A stretch of DNA of 63,917 nucleotides from CAYVUM01 sp964619055 (GCA_964619055.1 CAZUDB010000014.1:1-63917); one strand, 5' to 3'. Positions 44,258-53,348 are shown, counted from the first letter of the stretch. The notes: generated by a model from the letters alone, not told the origin. A program made the numbers and translations.

Positions 44258-44503
44258 TTGACTGAGAAGTCGCCTCAATCCCCCATGGTCGTTGCCGCAT
44301 CCGTACGATGGCGTCTCGCTGACGGCACGGCCGTTTCCTGCGAAGAAAAGCTGAAGGTTTTGAACGAAAACCTAGAGGAGATTCGATCGCTCTGTCAGGA
44401 CGCGTTCGAGGACGCGGTGCTGATGGGGTGTGACGAAGGCCAGATTCGGGAGGTGTTTGCTACGGTGGCAGCAACGCTCCGCAATCCCTACCAAAAACGG
44501 TAG
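44258..44503 (+). CDS. Small conserved-looking hypothetical protein
   Basis: An 81-residue frame starting at TTG 44258, with GGAGAGCGGAG upstream. It is helical and acidic in the middle (LNENLEEIRSLCQDAFEDAVLMGCDEGQIREVF). I do not recognise a family. Codon use looks like neighbouring genes. ATG at 44285 (SPMVVAA) is a later alternative start. Confidence 0.6.
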   Translation: MTEKSPQSPMVVAASVRWRLADGTAVSCEEKLKVLNENLEEIRSLCQDAFEDAVLMGCDEGQIREVFATVAATLRNPYQKR

Positions 44504-44545
44504 GAAAGCGTTTGTGCAACAGGGAATGCCGGGTCGCGCGCCCGC

Positions 44546-45274
44546 CTAGGGAAATGAACAGCTCTGGTGGGTGACTTCGACGTAGCCGCGATTGCCCTCG
44601 AAGGCGCTAAACCGGTGTTCGCGATCACCGATGACGAGCGCGTGCTGAAGCGGCAGCGATCCCGTCGTCGCGACCTCCTCGCCGCTCAAATGGCGTGCGG
44701 AGAGTGTGATATCGATCGCTGGATCGTACCAGGCCTCGGGCCGGCCATCGTCCGTACGCGCCGATGTGCCGGCGGCCTGGATCGTGATCGTGCCGTTGAC
44801 GAAGCGCGCAGCAGCGTTGGCTCCGCGGGTGAGCGGCGTGCGAACGAGGAATCGCTTGGTCGTCACGTCGTCATCGCAGTCGCGTTCGGCGGAAACGGCA
44901 CCGACCACGTACTGCAGGCGCTCCAGGGGTATGCCCTCCGCTCGCCTAGTCAGAACCAGATCAACAACTTTTTTCACCGCGCCCGTGGGCACGTCGCGTT
45001 GATAACGGCGCTGCCACTCCTCAGCCTCTAGCCGCTGGGCATCCACGGCCGCCTGTTGCTTAATGGTCTGCCGTTTGAGCGTATCCACGGTCGCTGTCAG
45101 TTCATCGATCCGAACCTGCAAGCTCGTGACGTCTGCGCGTGCGAGGCGCGCGCCGGTCGTGTAGGCATAGTATCCCGCAATAAGGATTGCGGCGAAAGCG
45201 ACGCCCCACCGCATCACGGCGAACCAGAACCGCCGTTGGCGGCGCCGGCGTTGTTCGCGAAAACCAATCGCCAT
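44546..45274 (-). CDS. Membrane-anchored hypothetical protein with coiled coil
   Basis: A 242-residue protein. The basic N-terminus (REQRRRRQRR) is followed by one helix (WGVAFAAILIAGYYAYTTG), then a coiled-coil stretch (about 50-90, with heptad-like leucines) and a periplasmic domain ending in a Cys (HQSCSFP). No recognised family. It lies 118 bases downstream of the GGDEF-EAL gene on the same strand, so it may be in its operon. Confidence 0.65.
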   Translation of the reverse strand: MAIGFREQRRRRQRRFWFAVMRWGVAFAAILIAGYYAYTTGARLARADVTSLQVRIDELTATVDTLKRQTIKQQAAVDAQRLEAEEWQRRYQRDVPTGAVKKVVDLVLTRRAEGIPLERLQYVVGAVSAERDCDDDVTTKRFLVRTPLTRGANAAARFVNGTITIQAAGTSARTDDGRPEAWYDPAIDITLSARHLSGEEVATTGSLPLQHALVIGDREHRFSAFEGNRGYVEVTHQSCSFP

Positions 45275-45392
45275 CAGAGCACGTTGACCACATTAAAGCC
45301 GAGTTTCCGGAATGGGCCACCGCCGGATGGGCAGCCGCCGAACGCTATGACCTGATTAACGGGTCGCGCTTCGGAAGGGAAGGCCGCCCTCG

Positions 45393-47933
45393 CTACAGCA
45401 CTGACAGCGAAACCGGCCGGATCCGCGGCGGGCGGGATCGCACCCAAGCTGCAAACTCCGCGGGCGGCAGCGGGTGGCTGAAGTAGAAGCCCTGGGCCAG
45501 ATCACAGCCGTGGTGGCGCAAGAACTCGAGCTGTTCCAGAGTTTCGATACCCTCACCCACAACCTGCAGGCCGAGGCGATGGGCCATGGCTATGATGGCT
45601 TCTACCACGGTCGCGTTGCCGTTGCTGTTGGACACTTCACTCACGAACGATTTGTCGACCTTGAGGGTATCAACGGGGAATTGCTGCAGGTAGCGCAGGT
45701 TGGAATAACCCGTTCCGAAATCGTCCAGCGAAAGCCGAACCGACAGCGAGGCCAACTCCCTGAGATTGGCTTGCGTGTGAGGCAATTCGTCCATCAGCAG
45801 CCGCTCGGTGATTTCCAGCTCCAAATCTTCCGGCTTGATGCCATGCTTGTTGAGCACGTCCGCCATGGTTCTGCCCAGGTTGGCGCCCCGGAACTGTCGG
45901 CTCGAAATGTTGACGGATATGCGGAGAGGTGGCAGGCCGTTCTGACGCCAATCACTCAATTGCTGGCACGCCGAATCGAGCACCCAGCGACCGATGGGGA
46001 CAATCAGGCCCGTGTCCTCGGCGAGCGGGACAAACCGCTCTGGTTCGATATCGCCGAGCGTGGCATTGGACCATCGCAACAGAGCTTCGGCGCCGACGAC
46101 GGCACCCGTGGCCAAGTGCACGATGGGCTGATAATGCAGGCTCAGTTCGTTTCGACTCAGCGCATGCAGCAAGTGGGATTCGATCCGCATCCGTTCGAGG
46201 GCGCGCTGGTTCAACTCGGGCGTGAAGAAGTGGAAGGTGTTTCGGCCATGCTCCTTGGCCCGATACATGGCCGCATCGGCGTTTTGCATTAAAACATCGG
46301 GCTCAGTTCCGTCGTCGGGGGCGATGGTCACACCGATACTCGTGGTTACGAACGCCTCCTCCTGCCCGAGGAGGAAGGGCGAGGAAAAGGTTTCCAGGAT
46401 CTTTTGGATCACCGGTTCAGCGTGATCCGGCTCACCCAGCTTTGGCAGGATTACCGTGAATTCATCACCACCAAGGCGGGCAACGGTGTCCTCGGCCCGC
46501 ACACTCTTGCTCAGGCGTTCCGACGCCATCCGCAGAAGTTGATCGCCCGTGGCGTGGCCGAGGGTGTCATTGATGCGCTTGAAATGGTCCAAGTCCAAGA
46601 ACAGCAGCGCCACCTTATGATGGTGGCGAAGCGCGGAGAGCACGGCACTGCGCAGACGGTCGAGTGCCAGGATCCGGTTGGGGAGTCCAGTGATTTCATC
46701 GTAGTTGGCTTGGCGTTGCAGCCGCTGTTCGTATTCTTTGCGGAGCGTGATGTCAGCGACCGTGGATTGGATCGCACGCTGCCCGCCCCAGAACACATCC
46801 TGCACTTGCGCCTCAACCCAGATCAGGGACCCGTCACAGCGACGTCCGCGGCATTCGTAGCGCGTCGGCGCTGGATCACCACGCGACCAGGCACCGTGAA
46901 GATGGTGGAAGCGCGGCAGATCTTCCGGGGCAAACAGGGCGTCAAGGCTGTCGAGGGCAACCACGTCCGCGGGTGACGGATAACCGAAGATCTCCGCGAA
47001 CGTTCGGTTAGCGAACAACGGGCGACCATCACGGTCGATGACGATGCCGAGCACGGAGCTTTCGACCAGACTGCGGAAACGCTGCTCGCTTTCGCGTAAC
47101 GCCTGCTCGTTGCGTTTGCGTTCCGTGATGTCCAGCGACACGGTAACGATTTGGTCGACATGGCCGCTGGCAGACTCGACGGGCGCTTTGGTTGTCAGCA
47201 GCACCCGTTCCGCACCGGTGCTGTCGACAACAACCTCTTCCACGTTGCGCAGCATCCGCGCTGTTTCCGCCACTTTGCGGTCGAGGGCCCGATGACGCTC
47301 GCCATAGTCGTCACACTGCGGGGATTTTTGGGCCGGGTCCACCCCCGTGTGACCGTTCGGTCGTAGCAGGGTCTGATGATAGGTATTGGCGAGCGTTACA
47401 GATTGATCGGGACGGTTGGCCCGGATCAGCGCCGGAACAGTGTCGACGATTCGACGCAGTTGTTGTTCGCGCTGCAGGATCTCATCCGCGTACTGGCGTC
47501 GCTTTGTTTCAAGCTCGGATTCGAGGATCACGGCGCGCGACTGCAGGCGCTTATGCTGTTCGCGGATCGTCAGAAGGTTGCGCGCTCGGATCTGAAACTC
47601 GCGGGCGTCAACGGGGCTAAGCAAGAAGTCGCTGGCGCCAGAGTCCAAGGCTCGATACCGGAACTCTTTATCCTCAAAGGCGGTCACGACGATAATGGGC
47701 ACCTCACCGGTAGCCGGCTGCAAGCGACATTCCTGGATGAACTCCTCACCGCTCATCCTCGGCATGACATAATCTGTCACGATCAAGTCTGGTCCTAGGC
47801 CCGGCAACTCAGCAAGCGCAGTCTCAGCATTATCATAAGTGTGGACGGAGACGTTCGGCCCCAGCCGTTCCGCGAACCGGCGCAGAATTTTCAGATTGGT
47901 TGCGCGATCGTCCACAATCACCACGACGGACAT
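45393..47933 (-). CDS. Response regulator with PAS-PAS-GGDEF-EAL domains
   Basis: An 846-residue c-di-GMP signalling protein. The N-terminal receiver has VIVDD and phosphoacceptor Asp in LIVTDYVMPRMSG. Two PAS domains lie at about 175-420. The cyclase domain has RLGGDEF, with a likely I-site RAED five residues before it. The EAL domain shows GAEALLRW, VNISSRQF, EITERLL, DDFGTGYSN and LKVDKSFV, so both catalytic sites look intact. ATG 47931-47933 is chosen because the receiver begins right after it. It is divergent from the rpfF-like gene and may be its output partner. Confidence 0.9.
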   Translation of the reverse strand: MSVVVIVDDRATNLKILRRFAERLGPNVSVHTYDNAETALAELPGLGPDLIVTDYVMPRMSGEEFIQECRLQPATGEVPIIVVTAFEDKEFRYRALDSGASDFLLSPVDAREFQIRARNLLTIREQHKRLQSRAVILESELETKRRQYADEILQREQQLRRIVDTVPALIRANRPDQSVTLANTYHQTLLRPNGHTGVDPAQKSPQCDDYGERHRALDRKVAETARMLRNVEEVVVDSTGAERVLLTTKAPVESASGHVDQIVTVSLDITERKRNEQALRESEQRFRSLVESSVLGIVIDRDGRPLFANRTFAEIFGYPSPADVVALDSLDALFAPEDLPRFHHLHGAWSRGDPAPTRYECRGRRCDGSLIWVEAQVQDVFWGGQRAIQSTVADITLRKEYEQRLQRQANYDEITGLPNRILALDRLRSAVLSALRHHHKVALLFLDLDHFKRINDTLGHATGDQLLRMASERLSKSVRAEDTVARLGGDEFTVILPKLGEPDHAEPVIQKILETFSSPFLLGQEEAFVTTSIGVTIAPDDGTEPDVLMQNADAAMYRAKEHGRNTFHFFTPELNQRALERMRIESHLLHALSRNELSLHYQPIVHLATGAVVGAEALLRWSNATLGDIEPERFVPLAEDTGLIVPIGRWVLDSACQQLSDWRQNGLPPLRISVNISSRQFRGANLGRTMADVLNKHGIKPEDLELEITERLLMDELPHTQANLRELASLSVRLSLDDFGTGYSNLRYLQQFPVDTLKVDKSFVSEVSNSNGNATVVEAIIAMAHRLGLQVVGEGIETLEQLEFLRHHGCDLAQGFYFSHPLPPAEFAAWVRSRPPRIRPVSLSVL

Positions 47934-48445
47934 CGTTAACGCTCCCCAGCGATCCACGGCGAGCCGACGTCGACCCGCCCGAGGCCTTCCCGGACCACCG
48001 ATCGACCCAACCAACGCGCGATTTTCATCGCTCCCAATACGTCAGCATACTCCGTTCGGACCCGTGTGACGAGCATGCCTTGTCTTGGCCCGAACGGGTA
48101 CATTTTTTTTGATTCTCGGCTTCCCTGTCTCCGCCGGGCCGTTACCTCCGCTTTCCATGGGCAACACTGGCTTAATTTTGACCCGTTTGGGGGGGCGTTC
48201 AGGTCGAGGGCGGCCGGCGACGGGGTATAATCACGCTGATACACTGTGTTCGCCGCCCAAAAAAGACGGCTTTTTGGGGCAAGGACGGACGCTTCGACAA
48301 CGTTCGGACGAGCGTCATCCAGGCATTGACTACCAATCGGGTAAAAAACAATACCCAATACGGTTATTTTTTGATGAATTACGAGGGTCGATTGGGGAGC
48401 GGGGCTCTGCACCGCACAATTGTCTGATGAAACGGGAGCAAAATC
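47934..48445. other. Divergent intergenic region upstream of rpfF-like gene
   Basis: A 512-base gap between two divergent signalling genes. It has a CCCAAAAA/TTTTTGGG hairpin at 48256-48263 and 48271-48278. A near-perfect dyad around 48336-48359 (ATCGGGTA / TACCCAAT) follows a TTGACT hexamer at 48326. The start region of rpfF has GGGAG at 48435-48439. Overlapping open frames here are not convincing genes. Confidence 0.5.
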
Positions 48446-49552
48446 ATGGATTTCGTCGACACAAAACTTTTCGTAGAGGAAGTTGTGACTACTACACCTG
48501 ATGCGGGTCATAACTTCGGAAGGCCTGATACAACTTTTGGGCTTACTTCTCAGGTTTTCGCAACCGAAGAGGCTTCCGATGCGGACGTCTCCTCGGGTCC
48601 TTGGTGGCTGGAGGGCCGGGAAGCCTTGACGGAGCTCCGCATTGAGTATGACGCCGGATCTCGATCCTTGTGGCAATGGATGGCGCCACAACATCGCCCC
48701 AGCTTCACCGAAGGGCTGCTCAAGGACATGGCGTTTGTTCACCAGGCCGTGGAGCGGGCGTTTGGGACGGAATTGTCGACCGTGCGCTGGACTGGTGCCG
48801 AGCAGGAGCGACCCAATGGAGCCGATCTGCGCTACCTCGTTCTTGGATCCGATATTCCCGGGATTTTCAACCTTGGCGGCAACCTGGCGCTGTTTCAGCA
48901 GCTGATTAAGCAGCGCGACCGGGACTCGTTGCGCCGATATGCCCGGGTGTGTGCCCGGGGCCAATTCCGCCGTGCCGACCATTTCGGCGGCCGGCAGATG
49001 TGCTCCATCGCGCTCGTGCAGGGAGACGCACTTGGTGGCGGTTTCGAGGCGGCGTTGGCTCACGATGTCATCATTGCTGAGCGTAGCGCCAAGTTTGGCC
49101 TGCCCGAGGTGCTGTTCAACATGTTCCCAGGAATGGGTGCATATACTTTCTTGGCCCGACGCCTCGACGCCGCGCGCGCCGAACGCCTGATCCTGTCCGG
49201 TAAGGTCTACTCGGCCGAGGAGTTGTACGATATCGGGCTGGTCGATCGGGTTGTGGACGACGGTGCCGGCGTGGACGCGGTCTATGGCTTTATCGCGCAG
49301 TCGGACCGCCAGTGGCGCACGCGCAACGCGGTGTCGCGCATGCGGGACGTCGTTTGCCCATTGAGTCTCGATGAGTTGATCCGCATCGCCGATGTGTGGG
49401 TTGAAACGGCCATGTCCCTGTCCCCGGCTGATTTGCGACGCATGCAACACTTGGCCAAGGCCCAGGATCGCCGTTACCAGGGGCAACAAGGTGGTCCTGC
49501 GAAGACGAACGGCGCTGCTAGAGCTAATGTGCTTCAAGCTGCCGTTGCATGA
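48446..49552 (+). CDS. rpfF: RpfF-type DSF synthase (crotonase-fold cis-2-enoyl signal synthase)
   Basis: Crotonase-fold enzyme of 368 residues. The block ALVQGDALGGGFEAALAHDV and AERSAKFGLPEVLFNMFPGMGAY strongly matches RpfF, including both catalytic glutamates (GGGFEAAL and GLPEVL; Glu141 and Glu161 in Xanthomonas). These enzymes make cis-2-unsaturated fatty acid signals (DSF) by dehydrating and hydrolysing 3-hydroxyacyl-ACP. It has an N-terminal extension of about 60 residues beyond Xanthomonas RpfF. Nearby genes encode an RpfC-like kinase and a c-di-GMP protein. Ordinary enoyl-CoA hydratases lack this motif combination. Confidence 0.85.
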   Translation: MDFVDTKLFVEEVVTTTPDAGHNFGRPDTTFGLTSQVFATEEASDADVSSGPWWLEGREALTELRIEYDAGSRSLWQWMAPQHRPSFTEGLLKDMAFVHQAVERAFGTELSTVRWTGAEQERPNGADLRYLVLGSDIPGIFNLGGNLALFQQLIKQRDRDSLRRYARVCARGQFRRADHFGGRQMCSIALVQGDALGGGFEAALAHDVIIAERSAKFGLPEVLFNMFPGMGAYTFLARRLDAARAERLILSGKVYSAEELYDIGLVDRVVDDGAGVDAVYGFIAQSDRQWRTRNAVSRMRDVVCPLSLDELIRIADVWVETAMSLSPADLRRMQHLAKAQDRRYQGQQGGPAKTNGAARANVLQAAVA

Positions 49553-49761
49553 TGGATGTTCCGGGGTTACTGGCGGCACACTGGAACCGCGTCTGCGGTG
49601 GTGGGGCCTGCAAAGTCGTCGTGCTGTCCGACCGCGTAAACCGTGCGCAACGTGCTGCATTGGACGCGCGGATGGACGAGCGGCGGTGCGCCGCCAGCCC
49701 CGATCCGCCATCGACGGAGCGGTATCCGGTTCGATTGAGGAGACATGAAGGGCGGCAATAA
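49549..49761 (+). CDS. Possible small protein overlapping the rpfF-like gene
   Basis: A 70-residue frame starting at ATG 49549 in an ATGA overlap with the rpfF-like stop. It contains cysteines (CGGGACK, RRCAAS) and an Arg-rich tail. No recognised family. The overlap suggests translational coupling, but conservation is unknown and the frame could be chance. Confidence 0.4.
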   Translation: MMDVPGLLAAHWNRVCGGGACKVVVLSDRVNRAQRAALDARMDERRCAASPDPPSTERYPVRLRRHEGRQ

Positions 49762-49977
49762 GCACGCTCCGCGTGATTTCACCATCGCTCATGACCCAAA
49801 TGTATACTAGGCGGCGTGGGTCGAAGAAGAAAATATCTTAACGCCCCGAACGCGCGTTGATCGACCAACGGCTTTACGGGGGTGCAACAGCGGCGTGTTA
49901 AGGTCCGCAAGGCCGGTTTTTTGTGGCCGAGTTTGAGCGGGTGGCGCCACCGTCACCCGCATCGGCCCAAGGCGACT
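49762..49977. other. Convergent intergenic region after rpfF-like gene
   Basis: A 216-base gap between the small frame and the RpfC-like gene end. Bases 49902-49922 form a weak GC-rich stem followed by six T, a possible terminator for rightward transcription. Confidence 0.35.
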
Positions 49978-52524
49978 TTAGGACAGCCGTACCGATGCTT
50001 TGAGGCTGTCGTCCGTCGACAGCTCCCGCCGCAGTCTGGTCAACTCAAACTGCAACCGTCGCACATACTCGTGACCGTGAGCGGCCAAGTCCTCAACTGT
50101 GATCCCACGGAACTCCTCGGTGGCGCGGCCGACACCGCGGGCGCCGACATTGCCGGATGTACCGCGCAGTGCGTGAACCTTTTCGCGAAACATCACCACA
50201 TCCCGCCTGCCGACTGCGCTGGCGATTTCCACAATCAGAGCGTCGGCGTCGTGCAAGTACTCGTGCAGGATTTCGATGACGAATTCATCGTCACCGGCCA
50301 CATCGCGAAGGGTCGTAATGACCTTCCAGTCCACGGCAGCCACCGCTTCGCCGCGAAAGCGTGGATGTGAAGACAGCCGTGCGACCCGCTGTGCGGATCT
50401 GCTATCCTCCACGTCCGACGTTGGCGGACGACGGTCCGACCATGCTGTAATCACAGCTTCCAACAGGCAATTGGCATCGATCGGTTTGGTGAGGTAGGCG
50501 TCTGCTCCCGCGTCCTCGCACGCCCGCCGTGTCTCTGGCGTTGCATCTGCACTTAGCGCCAGGATCGGCATCGCCGTCCCCGACATCTCGGCCATCCGCC
50601 GCAGCTGGATGAGCTCAATCCCGCTCATACCGGGCATATTGACGTCGACGATCAGCGCGTCGAACGCTCCTTCGCCATCGTCATCCAGCCGCTCCATCGC
50701 CTCCTCTCCGCTGGCCACCGTGCACGGCACGTGGCCGCCGTGTTCCAAAATCCGGGCCGTGACCTTGCGATTGATGGGATTGTCCTCCGCCACCAGAATC
50801 TTGAGCGCGGTTAAGGCCCGAGGCGCGTCTTCAGCGTGATCGTGCGCATGCGAGACACCTGTCGTCGTACCCATGGCGGCGTGGAAACCCCGTTCCAAAA
50901 AGTTCGACTGAAGCGGCTCGAACACGGTCAGGACAAAGCCGGGGCAGGGTTCCGGCAGATCCCCTGGGGCAAGCAACAGCAGACAGGCCGTTTCGGACCA
51001 ACTGCGAAACTGGCATAACTGCCGAACCAAGTCGGCACCCCGGAATGCGGCCCCGCGGGCGTCAATCAGGGCGATTGCCGAAGCCGGTTGACCGTCTGAG
51101 TGGGGAGTATTCAGCAGGCGCGCGGCGTCTGCGGCACTGTCGGTCAAGCGAATCCGGCTCGTCGCGTCTGGCAGCGCGCACCTCAGCGCAGTCTCGAGAC
51201 CGTTGTCCGTCGACAGCACGACTAGTTGGTCCGGCAACGACGTGTCCGCCTCGCGTCGGCGGGAAAACGGCACGACAACGCGGAACGTGCTACCCCGGCC
51301 GGGAGCGCTGTCCAGTCCGATCTCGCCGTTCATCAGTGCAACCAGATGGCTGGTGATCGCTAGGCCGAGGCCCGCACCCCCGAACCGCCGATCGGCGCGG
51401 TCGTCCAATTGTGTAAATCGTTCGAAGATGCGCTGGTGATCGCTGGGCGCGATGCCGAGCCCGGTGTCGATGACGCGGACGTAAAGCCTTACTTCGTCTT
51501 CGTCATCTTTGGGGACGGCGCAATCGACCGTGATCAAGACGTGACCCCGATCGGTGAACTTAACGGCATTGCTGACAAGATTGATCAGAACCTGGCGCAA
51601 GTGTTGTGCGTCGCCGTGAAGCAGCAACGGACAGTCGCCGGCAATTCGCACGCCGAGTTCCAAGCCCTTGTCGCGCGCCGCTTTGCCGAGCATGGCAACG
51701 ACATCGGCCAGAAGCGGCGCAAGATCGAAGTCCTCGCTCACCACGTCGATGCGGTTGGCCTCGATCCTGCTGAAATCGAGGATATCGTCGATCAACGATT
51801 TCAACGCAGTTCCCGATGCGCGCACGGTTTTCACCATGTCACGCTGGCCCGTATCCAACGTCGTGCGCTGGAGTAGATCGCTGATGCCGATGATCGCATT
51901 CAGCGGTGTGCGAAGCTCGTGCGACATTGTCGCGAGGAATCGGCTCTTGGCCAGGTTCGCGGCCTCGGCCTGGGCTTTCGCTTCGGTCAGCCTGCGGATC
52001 AGGGTGGCTGCGTAGCCGGGAAGGAGGACCAGAGCGGCCATCAGCCCCGCCGTGAAATAAAGGTGGTCTTGCCAGAATGGAGTTGTCGCCACCACGGCGG
52101 CGAAGCCCACCAGGCTGAAAACGACGGACGCTGCCAAGTAAGGCAGGCCATAGCGGAAGCCATAACCGAAAGCGACCCACAAATAGATGGAGTAGGCCGG
52201 CGCTGCATACTCTCCTCCCACGTGGAGGAAATAGGATAGCATCGAAAAGTCGGCGGCCATGCCGGCGATCCGTCGCGCCGGCGATAGCTTCGGGGCGATG
52301 GCGATGGCGGCAAGCATGGCCACCGAAAACGCCAGATAGCCCAGCCCCACCATCGCCGTCGCTGCATCTCCGGAGTAAAACGCATAGGCCACGAGCACTG
52401 CGGTGATAACGATGCGAATGAGGGCTTGCTCATGTTCGCTGTCGGGGCGGTTGCGAAATCGCGCAATGACCCATCGGCCGATTCGGCGCGGAAGACCCAA
52501 GACCGCGCCGCCATGCGAACTCAT
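49978..52524 (-). CDS. rpfC: RpfC-type hybrid sensor histidine kinase with HPt
   Basis: An 848-residue membrane hybrid kinase. The N-terminus NRPDSEHEQALIRIVI and five or so helices to about residue 185 resemble the DSF-sensing input region of RpfC. Then come HisKA (H-box MSHELRTPLNAIIG), HATPase (N-box NLVSNAVKFTDRG, G-box GGAGLGLAI), a degenerate receiver-like stretch, a true receiver (LVAEDNPINRKV, DALIVDVNMPGMSG) and a C-terminal HPt (VHALRGTSGNVGARG). This is RpfC order. The start is at ATG 52522-52524 after CGGAG. It converges on the rpfF-like gene. Confidence 0.85.
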   Translation of the reverse strand: MSSHGGAVLGLPRRIGRWVIARFRNRPDSEHEQALIRIVITAVLVAYAFYSGDAATAMVGLGYLAFSVAMLAAIAIAPKLSPARRIAGMAADFSMLSYFLHVGGEYAAPAYSIYLWVAFGYGFRYGLPYLAASVVFSLVGFAAVVATTPFWQDHLYFTAGLMAALVLLPGYAATLIRRLTEAKAQAEAANLAKSRFLATMSHELRTPLNAIIGISDLLQRTTLDTGQRDMVKTVRASGTALKSLIDDILDFSRIEANRIDVVSEDFDLAPLLADVVAMLGKAARDKGLELGVRIAGDCPLLLHGDAQHLRQVLINLVSNAVKFTDRGHVLITVDCAVPKDDEDEVRLYVRVIDTGLGIAPSDHQRIFERFTQLDDRADRRFGGAGLGLAITSHLVALMNGEIGLDSAPGRGSTFRVVVPFSRRREADTSLPDQLVVLSTDNGLETALRCALPDATSRIRLTDSAADAARLLNTPHSDGQPASAIALIDARGAAFRGADLVRQLCQFRSWSETACLLLLAPGDLPEPCPGFVLTVFEPLQSNFLERGFHAAMGTTTGVSHAHDHAEDAPRALTALKILVAEDNPINRKVTARILEHGGHVPCTVASGEEAMERLDDDGEGAFDALIVDVNMPGMSGIELIQLRRMAEMSGTAMPILALSADATPETRRACEDAGADAYLTKPIDANCLLEAVITAWSDRRPPTSDVEDSRSAQRVARLSSHPRFRGEAVAAVDWKVITTLRDVAGDDEFVIEILHEYLHDADALIVEIASAVGRRDVVMFREKVHALRGTSGNVGARGVGRATEEFRGITVEDLAAHGHEYVRRLQFELTRLRRELSTDDSLKASVRLS

Positions 52525-53164
52525 GGCCAAATCTCCGTCCGCGGCGTTCCCAGGTTCCGCTGGTTCGATCGCGGGCGAGCCTGCGAACTGATGGTTTCCA
52601 AGACTTCGACCTTCAAGACCATGGTCGTCGTCACGGACTGCGGAGCGGATGTAGCCGTCGGGCGCCGCCAGCGGGCTGGCGACGCGCCCGGCCACGTGCC
52701 GCAAGCGGCCTTCGTCGATCTGGTAGTTGGGTTCGCCCACCTGGCACGTTCTCCTATCCAGCGCCCCCCATATGCGAGGCATGATTGCCCAAACGGAGGT
52801 GGTTGCCCGGACCATAACAAAGGTCGCACTGTAACAATTATGAAAAAATGCTGCTTCGCGGATGAAAGTGCGTTCCGACCGCAAAAACCACAAACAACCA
52901 CCACCCGCGAATGAGTGGAGTTTAGAACCCCTTTGGGGCACAAATTGGGCGACGTGAAAACGAATGTGCGGCCGGGCCGATCCGATGATGGGTCCATAGC
53001 AGCAGCCGCGTACCGCACGGAGTTCGACGGCGGTATCATCGTGGACTGCAGAGAGTGTCTTCGTGGGGGGTAGCGCTCGCGCGGAATGGACTGGAGCGCA
53101 CGATCGGAGGGCCAATTGGCACGGCCGCCGACGCAAGAGAACGTCGGCGGGCCGGCACACCAAC
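52525..53164. other. Intergenic region upstream of rpfC-like gene
   Basis: A 640-base stretch with no convincing protein gene; frames crossing it are not typical in composition. An AT-rich segment near 52800-52860 on the minus strand is a likely promoter zone for rpfC. A CCCC-TTT-GGGG inverted repeat at 52928-52938 is present. Two tRNA genes follow. Confidence 0.45.
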
Positions 53165-53239
53165 TGGCTCCGGAGGAGGGATTCGAACCCCCGACCCAGC
53201 GGTTAACAGCCGCTTGCTCTACCACTGAGCTACTCCGGA
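53165..53239 (-). tRNA. tRNA-Asn (GTT)
   Basis: Read on the minus strand it folds as a tRNA. The acceptor TCCGGAG pairs with CTCCGGA, the D arm has AGCTCAGTGGTAGAGC, the anticodon loop is CTGTTAAC with GTT, and the T arm is GGGGGTTCGAATCCC. A genomic CCA is encoded (53165-53167). The body is 75 bases with CCA. Confidence 0.93.
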
Positions 53240-53274
53240 TCAGGACGGACTACCGGGTCGCCCCGGCAATCGCA

Positions 53275-53348
53275 TGGAGGCGCGGACCGGAATCGAACCG
53301 GTGTGCACGGCTTTGCAGGCCGCTGCGTAACCACTCCGCCACCGCGCC
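53275..53348 (-). tRNA. tRNA-Cys (GCA)
   Basis: Minus-strand tRNA. Acceptor GGCGCGG pairs with CCGCGCC, anticodon loop contains TGCA (GCA), the T arm is CCGGTTCGATTCCGG, and the discriminator is T with CCA encoded (53275-53277). It is 74 bases long and lies 35 bases upstream of tRNA-Asn on the same strand, so the pair may be co-transcribed. Confidence 0.93.

Noticed and set aside
44285..44503. Possibility that the small acidic protein is phage-derived
   Set aside because: No phage neighbours and codon use like the surrounding genes.
47936..49792. 618-residue minus-strand frame opposite the rpfF-like gene
   Set aside because: It is the antisense shadow of a clear crotonase-family gene and shows no protein motifs.
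49882..50370. Plus-strand frame opposite the end of the RpfC-like gene
   Set aside because: Antisense to the HPt domain; no start or family support.
52426..52914. Plus-strand frames in the gap upstream of rpfC
   Set aside because: Low coding-like composition and partly antisense to the start of rpfC.
52525..53163. N-terminal extension of the RpfC-like gene to 53163
   Set aside because: The extension is long, Cys/Arg-rich and atypical. ATG at 52524 with a ribosome-binding site gives the family N-terminus.
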